Assembly: GCF_005889735.1 (NCBI RefSeq)
Contig: NZ_VCKY01000092.1
Coordinates: forward strand, 1 to 38,455
Length of the DNA stretch: 38,455 nucleotides
Direction of reading: 5' to 3'
Origin: Nonomuraea turkmeniaca
GTDB lineage: Bacteria; Actinomycetota; Actinomycetes; Streptosporangiales; Streptosporangiaceae
Shown here: piece after piece, positions 31,121 to 38,455 of the stretch
Layout of the letters: the number at the start of each line of letters is the position of its first letter
How positions within the stretch are numbered: the stretch's first letter is position 1
Translations under genes and position numbers: made by a program
The notes under the pieces: model-generated
Database searches by the model: none
Seen by the model: only the letters and a program-made list of their open reading frames with translations
What the model was told of the DNA's origin: nothing

Positions 31121-31765
31121 CTAGCGTCCGGCCGCGAGCTGCTCGATGCCGGCAAGGACGAGATCGACGCCGAACGTGTCGTACAGGGCCGGGTTCATGC
31201 CCTCGACCAGCGGGGTGGCCATCTCCACCAGGAAGGGGTACTTCTCGGCGGGCAGCGACTGCAGGCCCAGGCGCTTGGCCCTGACCTGCTCCGCCGTCAC
31301 CTTGGCCATCCGGGAGTGCGACGGGGCGTCGGCGATGGCGATGGCGCTCTGGAGCAGGTATTTGGTGATCAGGCAGCTCTCCTCGACGTCGAACCCGGCG
31401 CTCCTGGCCAGGCCGAGCGCCTGGTCCCAGACGGCCAGGAAGTTCGGCACGGCGATCGGGTCGATCTGCTCGATCACGTTCTTGGCGCACGGATGCGCGC
31501 GCAGCGTCCGGATCAGGCCTTCGGCGAGGTCGCGGAGTTGCTCCCGCCACGGGCGGTCGTCGGCCGGCTTGGGCGCGAAGCCCGCGATCAGGTGATCGGC
31601 CATGCCGACGATCAGCTGCTCCTTGTTCTTGTAGTGCCAGTAGAGGGCCATCGGGGTCACGCCCAGGTCCGTGGCCAGGCGCCTGATCGTCACGGCGTCG
31701 AGACCCTCGGTGTCGCCGATCTCCAGGGCGCGCTCCGCGATCGCCTGCGCGGTCAGTTTTCCCAT
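31121..31765 (-). CDS. TetR family regulator
   Basis: 214 aa. The N-terminal HTH (about 10-50) reads VTIRRLATDLGVTPMALYWHYKNKEQLI, which carries the TetR 'LYxHFxxKxxL' form, and the C-terminal ligand-binding domain follows. It is divergent from exporter 2, and its likely operator (31778-31826) fills the gap, the classical TetR-efflux arrangement. The start is ATG at 31765; TTG at 31777 is in frame but would run into the operator. It probably represses exporter 2 and itself, and may also bind the related palindrome before exporter 1. Confidence 0.92.
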   Translation of the reverse strand: MGKLTAQAIAERALEIGDTEGLDAVTIRRLATDLGVTPMALYWHYKNKEQLIVGMADHLIAGFAPKPADDRPWREQLRDLAEGLIRTLRAHPCAKNVIEQIDPIAVPNFLAVWDQALGLARSAGFDVEESCLITKYLLQSAIAIADAPSHSRMAKVTAEQVRAKRLGLQSLPAEKYPFLVEMATPLVEGMNPALYDTFGVDLVLAGIEQLAAGR

Positions 31766-31777
31766 CACGGTTGACAA

Positions 31778-31826
31778 CTATACGCCGTACAAGTTGAACT
31801 ATACGACGTACAAGTACGGCGTATAG
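31778..31826. promoter_or_regulatory. TetR/exporter operator: three half-sites, 13 bp each
   Basis: CTATACGCCGTAC (31778-31790) and CTATACGACGTAC (31799-31811) are direct repeats, and GTACGGCGTATAG (31814-31826) is the inverse of both: perfect against the first, 12 of 13 against the second. The second and third form a 28-bp dyad with a 2-base spacer centred in the 70-bp gap between the TetR and exporter starts. AGGAG of exporter 2 overlaps the last bases. This looks like a TetR operator with an extra half-site. Confidence 0.75.
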
Positions 31827-31835
31827 GAGACGCAT

Positions 31836-33287
31836 ATGCGGTGGTGGGCACTGGTCGCCGTGACCCTGGGCACGTTCATGACCTATTTAGATAACAACGT
31901 GGGCAATGTCGCATTGCCGACGATCCAGCGGGAGCTCGGGCTGACGATCTCGGGGCTGGAGTGGATCGTGAGCTCGTACATCCTGGTGTTCGCCGGGCTC
32001 ATGCTGGTCGGCGGGCGGCTCGCGGACGTGTTCGGGGCGCGCCGGGTGTTCCTCGGCGGGCTGGCGGTCTTCACGGTGTCATCGCTGGCGGCCGGTCTGG
32101 CCACCAGCGGAGGCATGCTGATCGCGGCACGGTCCGTGCAGGGGGTGGGGGCGGCGCTGCTCACGCCCACCGCGCTGGCGCTGATCGGGCAGATCTTCCC
32201 CGATCCCGGCGAACGCGGCCGGGCGGTGGGCATTTGGAGCGCCTCGGGAGCACTGTCCATGGCGCTCGGCCCGGTGGCAGGGGGCTTCATCAGCGAGAAC
32301 CTGCACTGGGGCTGGATCTACCTGATCAACGTGCCGATCGGGCTGGTGACGTTCGGGCTCGCGGTGTGGGCCGTCCGGCCCGGCTTCCAGCGGGTGCGGC
32401 GCAGCCTCGACGTGCCGGGTCTTGCCACGTCGGCGCTGGCGCTGTCCGCGCTGACGTACGCGCTCATCGAAGGCGACGGGGCCGGGTGGAACTCGCCGGA
32501 GATCCTGCTCGCGTTCGGGGTGTTCGTGGCGTCGGCCGTGGCGTTCGCGCTGGTCGAGGCGCGGGCGGCGGAGCCGATGATCGTCATGTCGCTGTTCAGG
32601 TCGAGGACGTTCACCGGCGGGCTGCTCACCAGCGGCATATGGTCGTTCGGGGTGTTCGGGATCTACTTCTTCAGCGCGTTGTGGCTGCAGAACGTGCTCG
32701 GCTTCTCCCCCACCGAGGCAGGCGGCTCGTTCGTGCCGATGGCCCTGGTCATGGCCGTCGTCGCGATCCTGTCCCAGCGGGTCAGCGCACGGCTGGGCAT
32801 CGGCCGGACGGTGGCGCTCGGGATGGCGCTCATGGGCGCGGCGATCTACCTGCTCTCCCGGGTCGGCGCCGACGGCGACTACGCGGGCGTGGCGCCCTGG
32901 TTCATTCTGTACGGGCTCGGCGGCGGCCTGCTGGTGCCGCTGACCGCCGCCATCCTGAACGGGATGCCCAAGGACCGCTCCGGCGTGGCCTCAGGCATGC
33001 TGAACGTCTCACGCGAGGTGTTCGGGCTGCTCGGCATCACGGTGCTGGGCGCGATCCTGAGCTCCAGGCAGAGCGCGAGCAACCTGCCGCCGCTGCCGGC
33101 CTTCCTCGACGCGTACCAGTTCACGCTGGTGATCGCCGCGGTAGTGGTGCTTGCGGCGATCCCGGTCGCGCTCTACTCCCTGCGAGGGAGTGCCGTCGTC
33201 TGGAGGAGCGGCGGGAGCGCAGCGACCAGAGCGGGGGAAGACGGCGGCGTGAGGCGACCGAGCTTGCCTCACGAAGTGAGGCCCTGA
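31836..33287 (+). CDS. MFS exporter, DHA2 (14-helix) type, TetR-linked
   Basis: 483 aa. It has DHA2 features: YLDNNVGNVALPTIQREL in helix 1, GGRLADVFGARRVFLGG (motif A) in loop 2-3, RSVQGVGAALLTPTALALIG (motif B/C region) and about 14 hydrophobic helices. AGGAG at 31825-31829 supports the ATG at 31836. The C-terminal about 34 residues (after YSLRG) lie inside a 105-bp repeat copy and form an Arg/Gly/Ser-rich tail unlike transporters, so the ancestral stop was probably lost when the repeat inserted. Likely an antibiotic or metabolite exporter under TetR control. Confidence 0.92.
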   Translation: MRWWALVAVTLGTFMTYLDNNVGNVALPTIQRELGLTISGLEWIVSSYILVFAGLMLVGGRLADVFGARRVFLGGLAVFTVSSLAAGLATSGGMLIAARSVQGVGAALLTPTALALIGQIFPDPGERGRAVGIWSASGALSMALGPVAGGFISENLHWGWIYLINVPIGLVTFGLAVWAVRPGFQRVRRSLDVPGLATSALALSALTYALIEGDGAGWNSPEILLAFGVFVASAVAFALVEARAAEPMIVMSLFRSRTFTGGLLTSGIWSFGVFGIYFFSALWLQNVLGFSPTEAGGSFVPMALVMAVVAILSQRVSARLGIGRTVALGMALMGAAIYLLSRVGADGDYAGVAPWFILYGLGGGLLVPLTAAILNGMPKDRSGVASGMLNVSREVFGLLGITVLGAILSSRQSASNLPPLPAFLDAYQFTLVIAAVVVLAAIPVALYSLRGSAVVWRSGGSAATRAGEDGGVRRPSLPHEVRP

Positions 33288-33399
33288 GCAGGGTGGGAGT
33301 GCCGTCGTCTGGAGGAGCGGCGGGAGCGAAGCGACCAGAGCGGGGGAAGACGGCGGCGTGAGGCGACCGAGCTCGCCTCACGAAGTGAGGCCCTGAGCA
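33186..33399. repeat. Tandem duplication of a 105-bp hairpin-rich element
   Basis: Copy 1 (33186-33290) and copy 2 (33295-33399) have a 109-bp period and differ at only two bases. Each contains a perfect 7-bp hairpin GCCTCAC-GAA-GTGAGGC (33266-33282 and 33375-33391) and a GCCGTC / GACGGC outer pairing, with an AGCGNAGCGACC block typical of repeated elements in this group. The stop of the exporter lies in copy 1. There is no ORF, transposase or target-site duplication. Possibly REP-like; the hairpins may also end transcription. Confidence 0.9.
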
Positions 33400-33409
33400 C
33401 AGCACAACC

Positions 33410-35290
33410 TCAGGCTGCCGCCTCCGCCACCGTGGGGTCCTCGAACTGCGTGCGGTACAGCTCCTCGTAGCGCCCGCCGGCGGCGAGCAGCTCGGCGTGC
33501 GTGCCGCGCTCCACCACGCGGCCGTCCTCGATCACCAGGATGAGGTCGGCGGCCCGGATCGTGGAGAGCCGGTGTGCGATCACCACGGCGGTCCGGCCCG
33601 CGAGAGCCTCGCCGAGCGCCGCCTGCACAGCGGCCTCCGAGGTCGAGTCGAGGGCGGCCGTGGCCTCGTCCAGGATCACGACCCTGGGCCTGGCCAGCAG
33701 CAGCCGGGCGATCGTGAGTCGCTGACGCTCGCCGCCCGACAGGCGGTAGCCGCGCTCGCCGACCACGGTGTCGAGACCGTCGGGCAGCGACTGGATCAAG
33801 GTCGCCAGTCTGGCCCTGGTGAGCGCGTCCCAGATCTCGTCCTCGCTCGCCTCCGGCCGGGCCAGCAGCAGGTTGGCCCGGATCGTTTCGTGGAACAGGT
33901 GACCGTCCTGGGTGACCATGCCGAGCGTGTCGCGGATGGAGTCGAAGGTCAGGTCGCGCACGTCCACGCCGCCGAGCCGGACCGCACCGGAGTCGACGTC
34001 GTACAGCCGGGGCAGGAGCTGCGCGATCGTGGACTTGCCCGCGCCGGACGAGCCGACCAGCGCCACCATCTGGCCGGGTTCGGCGCGGAACGAGACGCCG
34101 TGCAGCACTTCGACGCCGCCGCGCGAGTCGAGAGCGGCCACCTCCTCCAGCGAGGCGAGCGAGACCTTGTCGGCCGACGGGTACGCGAACCGCACGTCCT
34201 CGAACTCGACCGCGACCGGCCCCTCGGGCACCTTCCCGGCGTCCGGCCGCTCCTGGATGAGCGGCTTCAGGTCGAGCACCTCGAAGACGCGCTCGAAGCT
34301 CACGACCGCGCTCATCACGTCCACCCGGGCGCTGGCGAGCGCCGTCAGCGGGGCGTACAGGCGGGTGAGCAGCATGGCCATCGACACGAGCGCGCCGGGC
34401 GCAAGCTGGTCACGCAGGGCGTAGAAGCCGCCGAGGCCGTACACCAGGGCGAGGGCGAGCGCGGAGACCAGGGTCAGCGCGGTGACGAAGGCCGACTGGG
34501 TCATGGCGGAGCGCACGCCGATGTCCCGCACCCGCCTTGCCCTGCTCGCGAACTCGGCCGACTCGTGCGCGGGCCGGCCGAACAACTTCACCAGCGTCGC
34601 GCCGGGCGCGGAGAACCGCTCGGTCATCTGGGTGCCCATGGCCGCGTTGTGGTCGGCGGCCTCGCGTCGCAACCGGGCGATCCTGGTGCCCATCCTCCGT
34701 GCGGGCAGCACGAAGATCGGCAGGAGCAGCAGCGCGAGCAGCGTGATCTGCCAGGAGATGCCGATCATCGCGGTCAGCGTCAGCGCGAGCGTCACGAGGT
34801 TGCCGACCACGCCGGACAGGGTGTCGGTGAACGCCCGTTGTGCTCCGATCACGTCGTTGTTGAGCCGGCTGACCAGCGCGCCGGTGCGGGTCCTGGTGAA
34901 GAACGCGATCGGCATGCGCTGCACGTGGTCGAAGACGGCCGTGCGCAGGTCGAGGATCAGGCTCTCGCCGATACCCGCGGACAGCCACCGGTTGAGCAGC
35001 CCGAGCCCCGCCTCGGCGACGGCCAGACCCGCGATCGTCAGGGCCACCACGACGACCACGTCCAGCGGCTCCGAGTTGAAGATCGCGTCCACCACCCGGC
35101 CCGCGAGCAGCGGAGAGGCCACTGCCAGGCCCGCCAGCACCACGCTGAGCAGCAGGAACAGCGTCAATCTCCGGCGGTGCGGACGGGCGAAGCCGCTGAT
35201 GCGCCGGAGCGTCGCCCTGGAAAGGGGGCGACGCTCCGGCCGGTTGTTCATCGAGTACAGCTGGTGCCAAGCGGTCATTTCCATGCTCAT
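33410..35290 (-). CDS. ABC transporter, fused permease/ATPase (exporter type)
   Basis: 626-aa half-transporter. Six transmembrane helices lie in about residues 40-320. The ATPase domain follows at about 360-610 with Walker A GSSGAGKST (413-421), signature LSGGERQ (517-523) and Walker B VVILDE (537-542, catalytic Glu542), then AHRLSTI H-loop near 573. It likely acts as a homodimer or with another half. The start is ATG at 35290; the predicted transcription start from the MerR-type promoter is within a few bases, so a leaderless mRNA is possible. The 3' end lies next to the 105-bp repeat. Substrate unknown, but a stress-inducible efflux role fits the promoter. Confidence 0.93.
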   Translation of the reverse strand: MSMEMTAWHQLYSMNNRPERRPLSRATLRRISGFARPHRRRLTLFLLLSVVLAGLAVASPLLAGRVVDAIFNSEPLDVVVVVALTIAGLAVAEAGLGLLNRWLSAGIGESLILDLRTAVFDHVQRMPIAFFTRTRTGALVSRLNNDVIGAQRAFTDTLSGVVGNLVTLALTLTAMIGISWQITLLALLLLPIFVLPARRMGTRIARLRREAADHNAAMGTQMTERFSAPGATLVKLFGRPAHESAEFASRARRVRDIGVRSAMTQSAFVTALTLVSALALALVYGLGGFYALRDQLAPGALVSMAMLLTRLYAPLTALASARVDVMSAVVSFERVFEVLDLKPLIQERPDAGKVPEGPVAVEFEDVRFAYPSADKVSLASLEEVAALDSRGGVEVLHGVSFRAEPGQMVALVGSSGAGKSTIAQLLPRLYDVDSGAVRLGGVDVRDLTFDSIRDTLGMVTQDGHLFHETIRANLLLARPEASEDEIWDALTRARLATLIQSLPDGLDTVVGERGYRLSGGERQRLTIARLLLARPRVVILDEATAALDSTSEAAVQAALGEALAGRTAVVIAHRLSTIRAADLILVIEDGRVVERGTHAELLAAGGRYEELYRTQFEDPTVAEAAA

Positions 35291-35298
35291 GGCATGGA

Positions 35299-35329
35299 AA
35301 TCTATTTCCTCAAGTTAAGTTGAGGTCAA
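35299..35329 (-). promoter_or_regulatory. SoxR/MerR-type promoter of the ABC exporter
   Basis: On the minus strand TTGACC (35324-35329) and TAGATT (35299-35304) are separated by 19 bp, the overlong spacer that MerR-family activators correct. The spacer holds the dyad CCTCAACTTAACTTGAGG (35308-35325), one base different from the E. coli soxS SoxR site as I recall it (CCTCAAGTTAACTTGAGG). The 6-bp outer arms CCTCAA/TTGAGG are perfect. No merR or soxR gene is in the window. Confidence 0.75.
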
Positions 35330-37377
35330 GCGCCGATCTTCTTGCCCTTGCTGTGCCAGACCACCGCGACCGACGGGCGCGGCTGGTCACCGTCGGGCCA
35401 GCGGCTGGAGGGGTTGTCCGGGCCGGCGCCGTCGGTCTCGCCCGGGTGCTGCACCGCCACGAACACGCTGCGCTGGTCCGGTGTCACCATCGGGCCGCAG
35501 GTCTCGGCGCCGACGGGAACCGTGAGGAACTGACGCAGGTAGCCGCGCTCCTTGCCGCGTACGGGCATCACGAACAGGCCGTCGTTGGTGCCGAGCGCGT
35601 TGCCGTCCGTGGAGATCCACAGGTTGCCGTCGCGGTCGAACGCCAGGTTGTCCGGGCACGAGATCGGCGAGACCTTCGACTTGTCGAAGCCGGCGAAGTA
35701 CGTCGAGGCGTCGTTCGGGTCGCCGCAGACCAGCGGCAGCGACCAGGCGAACCGCGTCGCGCCGGCGTCGTTGCGCTGCTCGACGATCTCCAGCACGTGG
35801 CCGTGCTTGTTGGAGGGACGCGGGTTGGCCTCGTCCACCTGGGCCGCGGTGCGGTTGCTGTTGTTGGTCAGCGCCACGTAGACGGAGCCGGTGACCGGGT
35901 TGCGCTCGACGTCCTCGGGGCGGTCCATCTTGGTCGCGCCCACCTTGTCGGCGGCCACGCGGGTGTAGACGAGGACCTGCTCGGCGGTCATGCCGTCCAC
36001 GTACGACTTCTTGCCCGAGACCAGCGGGATCCACTCGCCGGAGCCGTCGAACAGACCGTCGGAGGGCAGCTTGCCGGTCCCGTCGATCTCGGCCTTCGGG
36101 CTGTCGCCGGTGAACTTGGCCACGTACAGGGTGCCCTCGTCCAGCAGCGTCCGGTTGTGCCGGTCGAATCCGGGGATGTAGCGGTCCTTGGAGACGAACT
36201 TGTAGACGTACTCGAAGCGCGCGTCATCGCCCATGTACGCGACCAGGCGGCCGTCCTTGGCGATCACGGTGGTCGCCGCCTCGTGCTTGAAGCGGCCGAG
36301 CGCGGTGCGCTTGATCGGCGTGGAGTCGGGGTCGAACGGGTCGATCTCCACGATCCAGCCGAACCTGTTGGCCTCGTTGGGGTGCTTGGCCAGGTCGAAG
36401 CGCTCCTCGACGCGGTCGAACCGGCGGCTGCTCGACGAGGCGCCGCTCGGGAGCGTGTAGCGCGCGGCGTACTGCTCCGGGGGCAGCTTGTCGGCGTTGA
36501 CGAAGTACTGGTCGAAGTTCTCCTCGGCGGTCAGCACCGTGCCCCACGGGGTGGTGCCGCCCGCGCAGTTGTTCAGCATGCCGACCGGCTTGAGTCCCTT
36601 GGGGTCGGCGGCCGTCTTGAGCAGGTCGCTGCCCGCGGCGGGTCCGCTGAACTTCATGGGGGTCTGGGCGGTGATGCGGCGGTTGTAGCGGCGACGGCCG
36701 TCGGTGACCAGCTTCCACTGGCCACTGCCCTCGCGCTCGATCTCCACGATCGAGCCGCCGTGGGCGGCCAGCGCGATTCTGATCTGCTCCTCGGTCGCGG
36801 TGGCGCCGCCCGTGTAGCCGCGGAACATCAGGGTCTCGTCGGTGTACTCGTGGTTCACCCAGAGCAGCGCGCGGTCGCGGCCCATCGGGAACATCGTCAC
36901 GTAGTCGCAGTTGTAGCCGAACTGCTTGTTCTGGGCGTCGGCCGTCTGGTTGTCGAAGTCGAAGGCCGGCGCGCCGGGCAGCACCGGGTCACCCCAGCGC
37001 ACCACTACGGAGGAGCTGTAGCCGTCCGGGACGGTCAACGCGTCTTCTTTGTTCGGCGCCACAGGGGTGAAACGGAGGTCGCTCCCGGACCAGCCGCCCG
37101 TCGTGGTCGCGGCCTCGGGGTCGTCGGCGAGTGCCGGGGCCGCTCCGGCCACGCCCACGCCCGCCACCAGAGCGCCCAGCGCGCCGGCGCGCAGCACGCC
37201 GCGGCGCGACAGCGCCTCCTTCACCACATCGCCGAAGTAAGCGTTGTCAGAGGTGTTGCCGACGTCGTGCGCGCACGCGTTGCCGCAGCGGAACTGACAG
37301 GTCAGCGCGGATCGGCCACCTTTGTGCGGGGTGGAAAGCAGCGGCAGCAGCCGCCGGCCCCCCTTGAGGTTCGCCAC
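35326..37377 (-). CDS. PhoX-family alkaline phosphatase-like protein, Tat-exported
   Basis: 683 aa. After an N-terminal extension with Cys27, Cys31 and Cys35 (CQFRCGNAC) comes a Tat signal SRRGVLRAGALGALVAG (57-73) with cleavage probably after ALA (82-84). The mature region has the PhoX fold (formerly DUF839): TPWGTVLTAEENFDQYF near 270-290, MDRPEDVE with a likely metal-ligand Glu, and LAFDRDGNLWISTDG propeller strands. PhoX proteins are calcium/iron phosphatases active on phosphate esters, usually under PhoP control; no clear PHO box was found. The GTG at 37377 follows a strong GGAGGA. Its end overlaps the ABC promoter. Confidence 0.9.
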   Translation of the reverse strand: MANLKGGRRLLPLLSTPHKGGRSALTCQFRCGNACAHDVGNTSDNAYFGDVVKEALSRRGVLRAGALGALVAGVGVAGAAPALADDPEAATTTGGWSGSDLRFTPVAPNKEDALTVPDGYSSSVVVRWGDPVLPGAPAFDFDNQTADAQNKQFGYNCDYVTMFPMGRDRALLWVNHEYTDETLMFRGYTGGATATEEQIRIALAAHGGSIVEIEREGSGQWKLVTDGRRRYNRRITAQTPMKFSGPAAGSDLLKTAADPKGLKPVGMLNNCAGGTTPWGTVLTAEENFDQYFVNADKLPPEQYAARYTLPSGASSSSRRFDRVEERFDLAKHPNEANRFGWIVEIDPFDPDSTPIKRTALGRFKHEAATTVIAKDGRLVAYMGDDARFEYVYKFVSKDRYIPGFDRHNRTLLDEGTLYVAKFTGDSPKAEIDGTGKLPSDGLFDGSGEWIPLVSGKKSYVDGMTAEQVLVYTRVAADKVGATKMDRPEDVERNPVTGSVYVALTNNSNRTAAQVDEANPRPSNKHGHVLEIVEQRNDAGATRFAWSLPLVCGDPNDASTYFAGFDKSKVSPISCPDNLAFDRDGNLWISTDGNALGTNDGLFVMPVRGKERGYLRQFLTVPVGAETCGPMVTPDQRSVFVAVQHPGETDGAGPDNPSSRWPDGDQPRPSVAVVWHSKGKKIGA

Positions 37378-37490
37378 AGGTCCTCCAGATATGTGCGCGG
37401 TTGTACGGCGGGGAGGCTACGGTCGCCGCCGAAACCCTGGGTGAACGAAGACCTCCGTCTCGATGAATGCTGCCGGGAGACAATAGTGGG

Positions 37491-37931
37491 GTGGCAGCAC
37501 GCAGGATGGACCCGGAGAAGCTGAAAGCGGCACTCGACGGCCAGTTGGTCGCCCTCGACGAGCCCTCCTACGACGGGCCCGCGTCCGCCCTGCCCGACGC
37601 GCTCGTGGCTGCCGTGCTGGCCGCCTACGACCGGGGGCTGCGGCCGGAACGTGACGCGGCCAGGCAGGCGGTGCGTTACCTGCTCGACAAGCTGGCGGCC
37701 GCCGCGCCGGGCCGGACCGTCGAGATCCGCGTGCCGCCGTACGCCGCCGTCCAGGCCATCGCCGGGCCCCGGCACACGCGGGGCACGCCGCCGAACGTGG
37801 TCGAGACCGACGGGCGGACCTGGATCGAGCTCGCGCTCGGGCGGCTCACATGGGAGGACGCCATGGCAAAAGGCGCGATCTCCGCCAGCGGATCCCGCGC
37901 CGATCTGTCAGAGCACCTGCCGCTGCGTTAG
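37491..37931 (+). CDS. Sterol carrier family protein (SCP_3-like)
   Basis: 146 aa from the GTG at 37491, with GGGAG about 11 bases before it. The sequence AAPGRTVEIRVPPYAAVQAI is followed by HTRGTPPNVVETDGRTWIE and LGRLTWEDAMAKGAISASGSRADLSEHLPL, which matches the small actinobacterial SCP-ortholog family in my recollection. The fold is a hydrophobic lipid-binding pocket without a signal peptide. An ATG at 37506 is an alternative start. It overlaps the convergent DUF4190-type gene by 4 bp. Confidence 0.82.
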   Translation: MAARRMDPEKLKAALDGQLVALDEPSYDGPASALPDALVAAVLAAYDRGLRPERDAARQAVRYLLDKLAAAAPGRTVEIRVPPYAAVQAIAGPRHTRGTPPNVVETDGRTWIELALGRLTWEDAMAKGAISASGSRADLSEHLPLR

Positions 37932-38422
37932 CGACTCCCGCTCATCCAGGGGAACCTCTCCTCGAAGCAGCGGTCGGCGAGCTGGCCGGGGAGGTGGGCG
38001 CATTCCTGGACCACGTTCCAGAACCAGATGGCCACGATCGCGAAGAGGATCAGGGACAGGATGCTGATCACGATGCCGGCGATGGCGCGGCCCTTGCCCG
38101 CGTGCTTGGCGAGCGCCACGCAGCCGAAGACGATCGACAGAATCGCGGTGATCAAGCCGGTGAAGCAGACGAACACCAGGAAGGGGCTGGCCACGCCGAG
38201 GACCAGCGCGGCCGTGGCCAGGCCCTGGCCGGTCCTGTCCTGCTGGCCGGGCTGCTGGTAGGGAGCGCCTGGCGGAGCGTACGGGGATCCCGGCGGCGGG
38301 CCGTAACCCGGCGGGCCGCCGTACGGGCTGGACGGGGTGGAGGCTCTTCGATGGCCTTGAGCAGGGCGTTCGCGGCGGACTCCGTGGCCCGGTCGGCGTC
38401 TTCGAACAGGATGACCCGCCAC
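37928..38422 (-). CDS. DUF4190-type membrane protein, N-terminus disrupted
   Basis: Family-like part begins near residue 28: a Pro/Gly/Tyr-rich cytoplasmic segment (SSPYGGPPGYGPPPGSPYAP) and two to three hydrophobic helices (LATAALVLGVASPFLVFVC; AGIVISILSLILFAIVAIW), ending with a Cys-containing tail. The only in-frame start is the GTG at 38422, whose first 27 codons lie within holB read in another frame. The native start codon, expected right before ASTPSS, is missing. So the 5' end is probably lost, or translation now begins within the fragment. Short DUF4190 membrane proteins in actinobacteria have no known function. Confidence 0.65.
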   Translation of the reverse strand: MAGHPVRRRRPGHGVRRERPAQGHRRASTPSSPYGGPPGYGPPPGSPYAPPGAPYQQPGQQDRTGQGLATAALVLGVASPFLVFVCFTGLITAILSIVFGCVALAKHAGKGRAIAGIVISILSLILFAIVAIWFWNVVQECAHLPGQLADRCFEERFPWMSGSR

Positions 38423-38455
38423 CGCCCCTGCGTCGGCGCTCCGGCGGCGCGCAGG
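38332..38455 (-). pseudogene. holB: holB fragment (DNA polymerase III delta' subunit), joined to the DUF4190 gene
   Basis: Read leftward from the edge in one frame: LRAAGAPTQGRWRVILFEDA, then DRATESAANALLKAIEEPPP. This is the clamp-loader delta' signature (conserved ExAD and LLKAIEEPP). Homology stops after about 41 codons at EEPPPR; the expected continuation, TVWLLC and the arginine-finger SRC motif, is absent. The frame then runs through the DUF4190 coding sequence out of phase. The 5' part lies outside the window. holB is essential, so either another full copy exists or the join is an assembly artefact. Confidence 0.7.

Noticed and set aside
35320..37524. 734-codon plus-strand frame over the PhoX gene
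   Set aside because: Antisense shadow; the minus frame has a Tat signal, a Shine-Dalgarno and family motifs.
1..38455. tRNA genes, CRISPR arrays, insertion sequences, prophage genes, attachment sites
   Set aside because: No cloverleaf-like or CCA-ended sequences, no spaced repeat array, no transposase or integrase motif, and no phage structural genes were seen.

Overview
The window is high-GC actinobacterial chromosome. Codon use, SD-plus-leaderless gene starts, a purS-purQ-purL set, a bkdABC-type dehydrogenase, FadE5-like acyl-CoA dehydrogenase and the actinobacterial rRNA leader all fit. The style of several proteins suggests Streptosporangiaceae (Nonomuraea-like), but this is an impression from sequence alone. 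Nothing looks like a prophage, insertion sequence or CRISPR array.

Layout. 1-400: the 5' end of a 16S rRNA gene (minus strand, running off the left edge) with its leader and promoter. 405-9.5 kb: an oligopeptidase B-like protease and an aldo/keto reductase in an overlapping pair, a large membrane protein combining a kinase-like domain with a lysyl-PG-synthase-type membrane domain, a molybdopterin oxidoreductase, a double GNAT protein and a small membrane protein. 9.5-14.3 kb: VOC protein, methyltransferase, FadE-type dehydrogenase with paired palindromes in front, metallo-beta-lactamase-fold hydrolase, small membrane protein and Dabb protein. 14.3-17.3 kb: a compact operon of an NrtR-like Nudix protein, a von Willebrand A (vWA) protein and a divergent adenylosuccinate-synthetase paralogue, preceded by an inverted repeat and closed by a strong hairpin; this is the best candidate for an uncharacterised system. 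17.3-20.9 kb (minus): E2, E1-beta and E1-alpha of a branched-chain 2-oxoacid/pyruvate dehydrogenase, apparently led by a 23-codon ORF. 21.1-25.1 kb: purS, a RsbW-like ATPase, purQ, purL and a terminator.

25.1-28.9 kb: a secreted collagen-like protein, then a membrane class III nucleotide cyclase followed by a Crp/Fnr regulator whose cNMP-binding residues are present, a probable make-and-sense pair. 28.9-33.4 kb: two DHA2-type MFS exporters flank a TetR regulator and a MetF-like protein; the palindromes before both exporters share a 10-bp core, suggesting one TetR controls both. A 105-bp element is tandemly duplicated at the 3' end of the second exporter. 33.4-37.4 kb (minus): an ABC exporter with a SoxR/MerR-type promoter (19-bp spacer, dyad one base different from the E. 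coli soxS dyad as recalled) and a Tat-exported PhoX-family phosphatase. 37.5 kb to end: a sterol-carrier-like protein and a DUF4190-type membrane protein whose upstream sequence is joined out of frame to a fragment of holB, either a real rearrangement or an assembly error.

The only stretch above about 300 bases without a protein gene is the first 404 bases, which holds the rRNA leader, its promoter and a short hairpin. All functions are inferred from motifs read by eye; no database search was run.
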